Under the pieces are notes generated by a model, which worked only from the letters and a program-made list of their open reading frames with translations, was not told where the DNA came from and ran no database searches. The position numbers and the translations under genes are program-made. Shown piece after piece: positions 1 to 5,424 of a DNA stretch of 9,434 nucleotides (positions are counted from its first letter, which is position 1; the number at the start of each line of letters is the position of its first letter). Source of the DNA: Gammaproteobacteria bacterium (GTDB taxonomy: Bacteria; Pseudomonadota; Gammaproteobacteria; GRL18); assembly GCA_028571885.1 (NCBI GenBank), contig JAPVVU010000105.1, positions 1 through 9,434 on the forward strand. The letters run 5' to 3'.

Positions 1-14
1 ACAATGAACAATGA

Positions 15-89
15 GCATCAGAACCTGGCATTTATTATTGGGCGATTTGACGCAGTCCGAGCACAATAATAAATGCCAGGTTCTGATGC
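15..89. repeat. 26-bp perfect inverted repeat with 23-nt loop
   Basis: Bases 15-40 and 64-89 are exact reverse complements (each arm contains CAGAACCTGGCATT or its complement), separated by 23 bases. It lies downstream of the HPr gene stop codon (154), on the side where that transcript would end. Neither strand has a T-run directly after the stem, so it is not a classical intrinsic terminator, although it would form a very stable hairpin in RNA. No open reading frame of note covers bases 1-153 on either strand. The perfect arms suggest a dispersed palindromic element or a small non-autonomous mobile element. A 7-base tandem duplication (ACAATGA twice, 1-14) adjoins its left side. Confidence 0.85.
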
Positions 90-153
90 GGATCACTCAA
101 TAATGAAAGCTCACTATTTCCCTCATGGGGCCTACTTTTGGTGGAACACTTAT

Positions 154-420
154 TTAGTCTTCGTCAAAGCGTCGCTGGATGAGTATTTCAAGTGCAGCAA
201 TCGTTTCTTTTTCATCATCACCATCGATGATCAAAGTAATTTCAGTCCCTATGCCTGCCGCCAGCATCATGACGCTCATAATACTTTTGCCATTGGCGGT
301 TTTACATTTTGTCTTGAGTTCAACTGTGGAATTAAAACTGCTGGCCAGTGTAACCAGTTTGGCTGCTGCACGGGCATGTAAGCCCAGTTTGTTGGTTATT
401 ATCAGTTTTCTTTCAATCAT
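154..420 (-). CDS. ptsH: HPr-family phosphocarrier protein with His15 and Ser46 sites
   Basis: This 88-residue protein is a cytoplasmic phosphocarrier that passes phosphate from Enzyme I to EIIA proteins. The active-site motif GLHARAAAKLV puts the phosphorylatable histidine at residue 15. The regulatory loop NGKSIMSVMML puts a serine exactly at residue 46, in the KSIM context recognised by HPr kinases; E. coli HPr and NPr have a different context there. The length is typical for the family. It is the last gene of the series, 53 bases after the mannose-type EIIA gene. By position it corresponds to npr (ptsO) of E. coli, but Ser46 and the nearby hprK make it closer to a regulatory HPr such as that of beta-proteobacteria. 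No strong Shine-Dalgarno precedes the ATG. No Enzyme I gene follows within the 153 bases visible downstream. Confidence 0.95.
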   Translation of the reverse strand: MIERKLIITNKLGLHARAAAKLVTLASSFNSTVELKTKCKTANGKSIMSVMMLAAGIGTEITLIIDGDDEKETIAALEILIQRRFDED

Positions 421-473
421 TTGATGTTTATACTTTTATGCTTTATATGACAAGGTAAATAAGGTGTATTCGC

Positions 474-887
474 TCAATTGCAGATATTTTCTTTGTCAAT
501 AATAAATATGCTGTCGCTTGCGCTGGAACAGGCTTTTTCTGCCAGTTCAGGTAAACTGAGGTGAGCATAGTTCATAATTCGAACCAGCATGGGTAAATTA
601 ACGCCGGTGACAATCAACCGCTGTGTGTCAGATGTATTTTGAGTTAATTTTGTGGCGATATTACTTGGTGTTGAACCATAAATATCGGTGATGATGAGCA
701 GTTCATCATTTTCATCGAGCGTATTACACAGTTCAATGGCCTGCGCATATCCCTGTTCGATGTCCATATGTGATGTAATTTTCAGATTTTTACAAACCAG
801 AGGGGATATGCCCATCATATTTGTTGCAGTGTTCAGAAGACTGCTGCCTATGTCGTCGTGAGTGATGAGTAGCAGTGTGACACTCAT
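474..887 (-). CDS. PTS EIIA component, mannose (PF03610) type
   Basis: This 137-residue protein is a stand-alone EIIA domain of the mannose family. The N-terminal strand reads LLLITHDDIG, placing the phosphorylated histidine at residue 10, as in ManX. The second family hallmark, TDIYGSTPSNIA (residues 67-78), follows. It is about as long as a single EIIA domain; no EIIB domain is fused to it and no EIIB or EIIC genes are nearby. It lies 102 bases after rapZ and 53 bases before HPr. AAAGG about 9 bases before the ATG is a reasonable ribosome binding site. In this context such proteins usually take phosphate from HPr without transporting sugar, so a regulatory output is inferred. Its target cannot be read from the sequence. 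Confidence 0.93.
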   Translation of the reverse strand: MSVTLLLITHDDIGSSLLNTATNMMGISPLVCKNLKITSHMDIEQGYAQAIELCNTLDENDELLIITDIYGSTPSNIATKLTQNTSDTQRLIVTGVNLPMLVRIMNYAHLSLPELAEKACSSASDSIFIIDKENICN

Positions 888-989
888 GCCATCATGCCTT
901 TAAAAAATGAAAGATGCCAAGATTATAAGCTGAAAATCCCTGTTTTAACAGAGGACAAAGGGGATAGATTGATATTATTTTTTGCGACT

Positions 990-1844
990 CTAAGTCAGCT
1001 CTTTATGGCGGGCAATGACAGATTCTCTTTGTTGTTTAAAATAACGGGCAAGCCTTTCAACCATATAAACTGAACGGTGCTGTCCACCAGTGCAGCCAAT
1101 GGCAATCGTCAGATAATTACGGTTGTTGTCTTCAAAGCAGGGAAGCCATTTTTCAACGTATTGTTGAATGTCTGTAAACATTTCATTACAGCTGTCATGC
1201 TGGTTTAAAAAATCTTCAACAGCCTGATCTTTTCCTGTTAAAGGTCTTAGTGCAGTTTCCCAATGAGGATTCGGCAGACAACGCATGTCAAACATCATAT
1301 CCATATCACTGGGCAGACCATGTTTGAATCCAAAGGATAAAAATTGCAGTGCCATGACGGGTTGATTATTCAGAGTGATGAGATCTTTTATCTGGTCTCG
1401 CAGCTGGTGCACGTTACTATTGGTGGTATCAATCTGGTGGCTGGATTCATTGCGAATCATCTCAAGCACCAGCCTTTCTCGTTCAATGGCTTCTTCTAAG
1501 GAGGTCTGCTCGTTAGTGAGAGGATGTTTTCGACGCGTTTCGCTAAAACGTTTAAGCAGAACATTAGTCTGAGCATTGAGAAATAAAACATCACAATCAA
1601 TATTATTGTTTTTGATTTGTTGAATGATTTCGTGAAATTCTGAAAAATTGCTGCCGACTGTTCTGGCATCAATACCAATGGCGACTTTATCCAGATAAAG
1701 TCGATCCTTAAGACTTTTTTCAACCAGCTCAGATAAAAGTTCCAGGGGCAGGTTATCAATACAGTAGTAATCCAGATCTTCGAGTACTTGCAGAGCTATG
1801 GTTTTTCCTGATCCAGAGAGACCGCTGACAATTTGTAGTTTCAT
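990..1844 (-). CDS. rapZ: RapZ, nucleotide-binding RNase adapter protein
   Basis: This 284-residue protein has the same length as E. coli RapZ, which binds the small RNA GlmZ, presents it to RNase E and so controls glucosamine-6-phosphate synthase. The Walker A motif GLSGSGKT occupies residues 8-15, followed by the family strand DLDYYCIDNLPLELL. The C-terminal domain carries RCLPNPHW and GCTGGQHRSV (residues 250-259), which are hallmarks of the family. The C-terminal tail is basic (ARHKELT). Its ATG overlaps the hprK stop by four bases (ATGA, 1841-1844), so translation is probably coupled; AGGGA lies about 9 bases upstream inside hprK. Whether this organism has a GlmZ-like RNA is unknown from the window, so the role in amino-sugar control is family knowledge rather than something seen here. 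Confidence 0.97.
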   Translation of the reverse strand: MKLQIVSGLSGSGKTIALQVLEDLDYYCIDNLPLELLSELVEKSLKDRLYLDKVAIGIDARTVGSNFSEFHEIIQQIKNNNIDCDVLFLNAQTNVLLKRFSETRRKHPLTNEQTSLEEAIERERLVLEMIRNESSHQIDTTNSNVHQLRDQIKDLITLNNQPVMALQFLSFGFKHGLPSDMDMMFDMRCLPNPHWETALRPLTGKDQAVEDFLNQHDSCNEMFTDIQQYVEKWLPCFEDNNRNYLTIAIGCTGGQHRSVYMVERLARYFKQQRESVIARHKELT

Positions 1845-2383
1845 TCTTTTATTTCCCTGGAAATTTGCTGTCCCTTATGATTAATAGCCATCGTATTATT
1901 AGATGAGAATTGCATCACTGCGGTTTTGATCACTAATGGTATACTTCTATTTGGGTATAAGTGTATGCGAATACCAGGAATTGTCCAGCCATGATATTGC
2001 CAATACTGGTAGTCTGGTGTCAGTAATTGTTGTGGGCTTTGATGCGAGACGACGGCAAGCTTGTCATCAGCTGCCGCTAATTCAATGATAAAATTGATTG
2101 CCTGGCTGGGTTTGAAATAATTGGCACTGAATAGCTCCATAATATTTATAATACCCAGATCATGCAAATGCATCAGGCCGTGAAATCCTTCTGGACAGCT
2201 GCCTAACACTTGCCTGCTGTCAGTGTCGGCTGATAAATCTGGTGCATCATCACAAATCAAACAGGCTCCCTGATGAATTAACTGCAAAGCAATTTCGGAT
2301 TTTCCTATACCACTGACACCAATTATATAGATACCTATACCATTAAGTTCCAGTAGTACACCATGCGTAGGAAGAGGAGTCAT
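1841..2383 (-). CDS. hprK: Short-form HPr(Ser) kinase, divergent signature
   Basis: This 180-residue protein corresponds to the C-terminal catalytic domain of HprK; the N-terminal domain of the roughly 310-residue form is absent. An in-frame TAG 15 bases upstream of the ATG rules out a longer start. Visible motifs are HG near the N-terminus (residues 7-8), a P-loop GVSGIGKS (22-29) followed by EIALQLI, the paired aspartates CDD (44-46), LGIINIMELF after the signature, and IPGIRIHLYPNRSIPLVI near the C-terminus, which matches the family's PGRN region. The kinase/phosphorylase signature normally read as EIRGxGII is HLHDLGII here, so the Glu-x-Arg pair is lost. The predicted substrate is Ser46 of the HPr encoded three genes downstream. 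It overlaps rapZ by four bases. Kinase identity is well supported; phosphorylase activity is doubtful. Confidence 0.85.
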   Translation of the reverse strand: MTPLPTHGVLLELNGIGIYIIGVSGIGKSEIALQLIHQGACLICDDAPDLSADTDSRQVLGSCPEGFHGLMHLHDLGIINIMELFSANYFKPSQAINFIIELAAADDKLAVVSHQSPQQLLTPDYQYWQYHGWTIPGIRIHLYPNRSIPLVIKTAVMQFSSNNTMAINHKGQQISREIKE

Positions 2384-2477
2384 TGTTTTGAAATGCTATA
2401 TTTATAGACAAAGTTTAATAGACAAGGCTGAATAAATAAAATTGAATAAAAGTACTGGCGTGTTGGATGCATTTTTT

Positions 2478-2927
2478 TTAAATGTTGATAAGAAGATTAT
2501 AAACCGTTTCAGATGAGGTGGCATTCTCAAGTATTTGACGATTATTTGTATTGCGAAAAAATTCAGCAAGCTTGGCTAATATTTGCAGATGTTCTTCGGT
2601 GGAGTGGTCGGGGATAATCAGGGCAAAGAGTAATTTTACCGGTTCTTTATCAATCGCATCATAATCAATACCTTCAGATAAACTCATAAAAACCCCAATA
2701 GTATCAGTGCATTCGGCGAGTCGGCCATGGGGCAGTGCAACACCATGTCCTATGCCTGTACTGCCAAGGCGTTCGCGTTCAACCAGAGTTTCAAACACTT
2801 GGTTGGTATTATATTCAGGATAATTGTCAGTGATTATCTGGCTGATTGCTTCGAGTGCTTTTTTTTTACTGCTGGCACTGTTGTTCAATTGAATCTGATC
2901 AATTTTGATAAGATTGCTAAATTTCAT
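2478..2927 (-). CDS. ptsN: Nitrogen-PTS EIIA protein (EIIA-Ntr)
   Basis: This 149-residue protein is a fructose/mannitol-type EIIA domain (PTS_EIIA_2) of the PtsN family. The motif GIGHGVALPHGRL places the phosphorylatable histidine at residue 67, within the PHG triplet. Downstream, KLLFALIIPDHSTEEHLQIL is the conserved second half of the domain and supports full length. In relatives PtsN acts in the cytoplasm as a phosphorylation-dependent regulator, for example of potassium transport and of stress responses, and does not move sugar. It sits between hpf and hprK, 135 bases after hpf, with 94 bases before hprK. No good Shine-Dalgarno precedes the ATG. Together with HPr and the mannose-type EIIA it gives two possible phosphate acceptors in one cluster. 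Confidence 0.96.
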   Translation of the reverse strand: MKFSNLIKIDQIQLNNSASSKKKALEAISQIITDNYPEYNTNQVFETLVERERLGSTGIGHGVALPHGRLAECTDTIGVFMSLSEGIDYDAIDKEPVKLLFALIIPDHSTEEHLQILAKLAEFFRNTNNRQILENATSSETVYNLLINI

Positions 2928-3008
2928 GATTTTTTTGGTATGTTAAGTTATAAATATCTGATTCAAGGTATCAGAGGGTAAAATTTCAAGCCCTCGGTTT
3001 ATTAAGTG

Positions 3009-3052
3009 CTGTCCGGCCCAAAGAGCATAAAAATTATCTCAGGGCTGAACAG
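3009..3052. repeat. Long imperfect hairpin between hpf and ptsN
   Basis: CTGTCCGGCCC (3009-3019) pairs with GGGCTGAACAG (3042-3052), with one mismatch and one wobble. Inside it GAGCATAA can pair with TTATCTC, leaving a tiny AT-rich loop, so the whole 44 bases can fold as one rod. It starts about 10 bases after the hpf stop on the transcribed strand. No T-run follows, so it is more likely an mRNA-stabilising, processing or attenuating stem than a complete terminator. Confidence 0.6.
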
Positions 3053-3062
3053 GATTGCTCTC

Positions 3063-3386
3063 TTATAGCTCGTGAGTTTTCAGGCTCACTTCACCGCGAT
3101 GGTGATCTGTCATCTTCTCTTTATGTTTTTTCACCTGACGATCAAGTTTGTCAATCAGACTATCAATTGCTGAGTACATATCTTCTTCAACGGCTTCAGC
3201 GAATACTTTATTTCCTTTTACCATCAGAGTTGCTTCAGCTTTCTGACGTTGTTTCTCTACACTTAAAATAACATGACTATTATTGACAATATCAAAATGG
3301 CGCTCAACACGCTCCATTTTCTGATTAACATAATCACGCAGTGAATCAGTGATGTCTATATGATGTCCAGTTATATCTATTTGCAT
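3063..3386 (-). CDS. hpf: Ribosome hibernation-promoting factor, short form
   Basis: This 107-residue protein belongs to the HPF/YfiA family, which binds the 30S decoding region in starved or stationary cells and promotes inactive 100S ribosomes. The N-terminus MQIDITGHHIDITDSLRDYV and the segment AVEEDMYSAIDSLIDKLDRQVKKHKEK are characteristic of the family. At 107 residues it is close to the E. coli short form (95 residues); it lacks the C-terminal dimerisation domain of long HPF and has only a short extra tail. A strong Shine-Dalgarno, GAGGAG (complement of 3395-3400), lies 8 bases before the ATG. This is the clearest ribosome binding site in the window, suggesting high expression. Its position after rpoN is conserved in gammaproteobacteria. 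The 207-base gap to rpoN contains tandem palindromes. Confidence 0.96.
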   Translation of the reverse strand: MQIDITGHHIDITDSLRDYVNQKMERVERHFDIVNNSHVILSVEKQRQKAEATLMVKGNKVFAEAVEEDMYSAIDSLIDKLDRQVKKHKEKMTDHHRGEVSLKTHEL

Positions 3387-3408
3387 AAGATTAGCTCCTC
3401 GTTAATGA

Positions 3409-3435
3409 TAAAACAGAGTTATTAAAACTGTTTTA
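3409..3435. repeat. 8-bp inverted repeat in the hpf leader
   Basis: TAAAACAG (3409-3416) and CTGTTTTA (3428-3435) are perfect reverse complements separated by 11 bases. They lie between the tandem palindromes and the hpf ribosome binding site. This could be a small leader hairpin or a dimeric operator; the sequence does not decide between them. Confidence 0.45.
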
Positions 3436-3444
3436 CCGGTTTTT

Positions 3445-3499
3445 AGTGCCTCTTAAATAGCCCCTGCGTTTTTTTGCAGGGGTTATTTCTAGAGGCACT
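3445..3499. repeat. Palindromic element, copy 1 (rpoN-hpf gap)
   Basis: This 55-base element folds back on itself. AGTGCCTCT (3445-3453) pairs with AGAGGCACT (3491-3499), and CCCCTGC (3461-3467) pairs with GCAGGGG (3476-3482). Between these, AAATA can pair with TATTT across small bulges. The loop on the plus strand is a G followed by seven Ts. The ends and inner layout match copy 2 at 3510-3561, so the two are members of one repeat family arranged in direct tandem, 10 bases apart. Confidence 0.85.
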
Positions 3500-3509
3500 T
3501 ATCCTGTGT

Positions 3510-3561
3510 AGTGCCTGTTAAATAGTGCCTGCGTTTTTTCAGGGACTATTCTAGAGGCACT
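3510..3561. repeat. Palindromic element, copy 2 (rpoN-hpf gap)
   Basis: The arms 3510-3531 and 3540-3561 are 22 bases each and complementary at 18 positions. They begin and end with AGTGCCT and AGGCACT. The loop is CG followed by six Ts on the plus strand. It shares with copy 1 the outer ends, the TTAAATAG segment, CCTGCG with a T-run, and TCTAGAGGCACT. It lies 32 bases after the rpoN stop codon on the transcribed strand, so it would be the first structure formed in the rpoN 3' region. Confidence 0.85.
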
Positions 3562-3593
3562 TGTTCTTTATTATGTCTTCAAGCTGTAAGCTT

Positions 3594-5207
3594 TCAGACA
3601 ATATTCTTTCTCTCATTAGAGGGTGGTATGGACATAGACTCGCGGTATTTAGCCACGGTGCGTCGAGCCACCTTATAATTCTGTTCTGCCAGCATGCCGG
3701 AAATCTTATTATCACTTAACGGTTTGCGGGCATTTTCTGCAGTAATAAATTTTTTAATAATAGCTCGAATTGCTGTTGCTGAAGCCTCACCGCCACTCGC
3801 AGTCGCAACATGGCTGGAAAAAAAATATTTTAGCTCAAAAATTCCTTTTGGCGTATGCATGTATTTCTGAGTGGTGACTCTGGATATTGTTGATTCATGC
3901 ATCTCAACCACTTCGGCTACATCGGCGAGAACCAATGCTCGCATATGTTCTTCACCATATTCAAAAAAATCTCTTTGAAAACCCAGAATACAGCGCGAAA
4001 CTTTCAATAGGGTGTCATTTCGACTTTGCAGGCTTTTAATAAACCAGCGAGCTTCCTGCAAATGATCTTTAATTGAGCTCATATCACTGCCTTTTTTTGC
4101 ACCCTTTACCAGATTCAAATATTGCTCGTTTATTTTGATATTAGGTGCAGAATCACTATTTAGTTCACAAGTCCACACACCTTTTATTTTTTTTACATAA
4201 ACGTCTGGAGTGACATAATGAGGTTGGTCATCAGAAATATGGCTGCCGGGCCTGGGGCTCAGACTTTTGATTAAAGCGATCACCTGAGCCAGTTTAGTCT
4301 CATCTAATTTCATACGACGTTTTAATGTGGCAAAGTCTCGATTAGCCAGTATTTTTAAATGTCTGGAAACCAGAATTTTAGCTTCGCTTAACCACTGAGT
4401 ATCACTATCAAGTGCCCTTAATTGTAACAGCAGGTTTTCTTGCAGATCCCGGGCACCGACTCCGGGTGGATCAAAATTTTGAATACGATGGAGTACAGCT
4501 TCAATCTCTTCAATTTCAATTTCATCTTCATGGGAAAATGCCTGCAGTAATTCTTCAATGGGCTGGGTGAGATAGCCGCTGTCATCAATACTGTCAATAA
4601 TGGCTTCAGCAATCATTCTATCGGTATCACTAAAGGGTGTCATTTCCATTTGCCAGACAAGATGTTCTCTCAGGCTATCCTCAGTTTTCCCGTTATTCTC
4701 AAACAGGTTGCTGTCATCACCACTCCACGAATTGGTAATGCTTTGTCCTGCGGTGTAACTGCTGCCTGTATCATAGACATCATCCCAGGTTGAGTCAGTT
4801 GCAATTTCGTTTGGAATGTCATTTTGGTTGTTTTCAAAATCAATGCTGTTGGCATTTGCTTCGCTGGTGAAATCATCATTTGATGAGTCGTTATTGAGGG
4901 TACTTTCTTTATTTTCCTGAGCATCGGCATTCACAGAGAGGCTGTCTGTCCCCGCATGTGAAGCATCTGTATGTGTTATATCATTGGCTGAAAGATCGGC
5001 GTTTGAAAGCTCCGTGTTGGAAAGATCAGAGTCAGAAGAGTTGCTTGATTGATCTTCGTCAATCTCAAGCATTACATTGCTATCTAATGCTTCCTGTATC
5101 TCCTGCTGGAGATCGAGACTGGATAATTGCAGCAGTTTTATCGCCTGCTGCAATTGAGGCGTCATTGTGAGTTGCTGGCCTAAGCGAAGTTGAAGCGATT
5201 GTTTCAT
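3594..5207 (-). CDS. rpoN: RNA polymerase sigma-54 factor (RpoN) with expanded region II
   Basis: This 537-residue sigma factor directs RNA polymerase to -24/-12 promoters that need AAA+ activators. Region I is intact and Gln/Leu-rich (SLQLRLGQQLTMTPQLQQ, then IKLLQLSSLDLQQEIQ). Region II, about residues 50-178, is acidic and rich in Ser, Asn and Asp. It is clearly longer than usual, which explains the excess over E. coli RpoN (477 residues). The core-binding domain follows, then the helix-turn-helix region (HESTISRVTTQKYMHTPKGI). The RpoN box ARRTVAKYRE is at residues 514-523, near the C-terminus. The start is fixed by the canonical N-terminus, although the Shine-Dalgarno is poor. Upstream sequence suggests FNR-type control and autoregulation. 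Tandem palindromes follow the stop, before hpf. It is separated from lptB by 306 bases, so it probably has its own promoter. Confidence 0.98.
   Translation of the reverse strand: MKQSLQLRLGQQLTMTPQLQQAIKLLQLSSLDLQQEIQEALDSNVMLEIDEDQSSNSSDSDLSNTELSNADLSANDITHTDASHAGTDSLSVNADAQENKESTLNNDSSNDDFTSEANANSIDFENNQNDIPNEIATDSTWDDVYDTGSSYTAGQSITNSWSGDDSNLFENNGKTEDSLREHLVWQMEMTPFSDTDRMIAEAIIDSIDDSGYLTQPIEELLQAFSHEDEIEIEEIEAVLHRIQNFDPPGVGARDLQENLLLQLRALDSDTQWLSEAKILVSRHLKILANRDFATLKRRMKLDETKLAQVIALIKSLSPRPGSHISDDQPHYVTPDVYVKKIKGVWTCELNSDSAPNIKINEQYLNLVKGAKKGSDMSSIKDHLQEARWFIKSLQSRNDTLLKVSRCILGFQRDFFEYGEEHMRALVLADVAEVVEMHESTISRVTTQKYMHTPKGIFELKYFFSSHVATASGGEASATAIRAIIKKFITAENARKPLSDNKISGMLAEQNYKVARRTVAKYRESMSIPPSNERKNIV
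4990..5034 (-). repeat. Three tandem 15-bp units inside rpoN
   Basis: Units start at 4990 (GAAAGATCGGCGTTT), 5005 (GAAAGCTCCGTGTTG) and 5020 (GAAAGATCAGAGTCA). They encode part of a five-residue periodic stretch at RpoN residues 60-84: SDLSN, TELSN, ADLSA, NDITH, TDASH. The central residue of each unit is Leu, Ile or Ala, and an acidic residue precedes it, as in pentapeptide repeats. DNA-level similarity between units points to expansion by tandem duplication. Confidence 0.7.
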
Positions 5208-5381
5208 ATACTAAATAATTACTACCTGTTTCATGGAGTCATTTAAGCTCTATCTGAACAAATTTAGACGTCTCTTGTGAGCAAAAGCTTGCTGATCAAA
5301 AGTGAGTGCTTTGCTCTTTAAATCTCACTCTATAGCGACTAATCTAATTCATACCGTTGAAAATAAGTACTCCTTGATTTA

Positions 5382-5387
5382 ATAGTA
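5382..5387 (-). promoter_or_regulatory. Candidate sigma-70 -10 element for rpoN
   Basis: On the minus strand the hexamer reads TACTAT, four of six matches to TATAAT. If it is a -10 element, transcription starts near 5375 and the FNR-type box is centred at about -42.5, close to the usual class II activator position of -41.5. No good -35 hexamer is visible, which fits an activator-dependent promoter. Support is positional only. Confidence 0.4.
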
Positions 5388-5389
5388 GC

Positions 5390-5404
5390 GCAAATTACAT
5401 GCCA
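5390..5404 (-). promoter_or_regulatory. Candidate sigma-54 (-24/-12) element upstream of rpoN
   Basis: The minus strand reads TGGCATGTAATTTGC. Against the core TGGCACG-N4-TTGC it matches 10 of 11 fixed positions (T in place of the second C), with exact GG-to-GC spacing. The flanking preferences (pyrimidine before, A/T after) are not met. The start site would be near 5378 and transcription would run into rpoN. It begins seven bases downstream of the FNR-type box. It could be a true sigma-54 promoter or a site where sigma-54 holoenzyme blocks the overlapping sigma-70 promoter. No activator site was recognised further upstream. Confidence 0.55.
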
Positions 5405-5410
5405 TTGCAG

Positions 5411-5424
5411 TTGATAAGGATCAA
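5411..5424. promoter_or_regulatory. Perfect FNR/ANR-type binding site
   Basis: The plus strand reads TTGATAAGGATCAA, a perfect match to the FNR/ANR consensus TTGAT-N4-ATCAA, with fully palindromic half-sites. It is the only such match I found in the window. The only gene it can serve is rpoN, on the minus strand, since no gene on the plus strand follows. It sits 187 bases before the rpoN ATG and about 30 bases from a TACTAT -10-like hexamer. Binding by an oxygen-sensing CRP/FNR-family regulator is inferred. Confidence 0.65.

Noticed and set aside
25..40. TGGCATTTATTATTGG as a sigma-54 promoter
   Set aside because: The TTG is one base too far from the TGGCA core and the C of TTGC is absent; the resemblance arises from the inverted-repeat arm and occurs on both strands.
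15..89. Integron attC site
   Set aside because: It lacks the conserved GTTRRRY and RYYYAAC core sites, and no integrase or cassette gene is nearby.
73..424. Plus-strand open frames overlapping the HPr gene
   Set aside because: They lie antisense to a clear HPr gene with intact His15 and Ser46 motifs, and their translations resemble no family I recognise.
940..951. CTGTTTTAACAG as an operator upstream of the mannose-type EIIA gene
   Set aside because: The arms are only 5 bp with a 2-base centre, and no regulator consensus is recognised.
2404..2425. Repeated ATAGACAA words upstream of hprK
   Set aside because: Two 8-base copies 14 bases apart in AT-rich sequence are within chance expectation, and no promoter elements accompany them.
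4670..4930. Alternative minus-strand frames inside rpoN (also 4418-4612)
   Set aside because: They are out-of-frame shadows of RpoN, which is continuous in its own frame.
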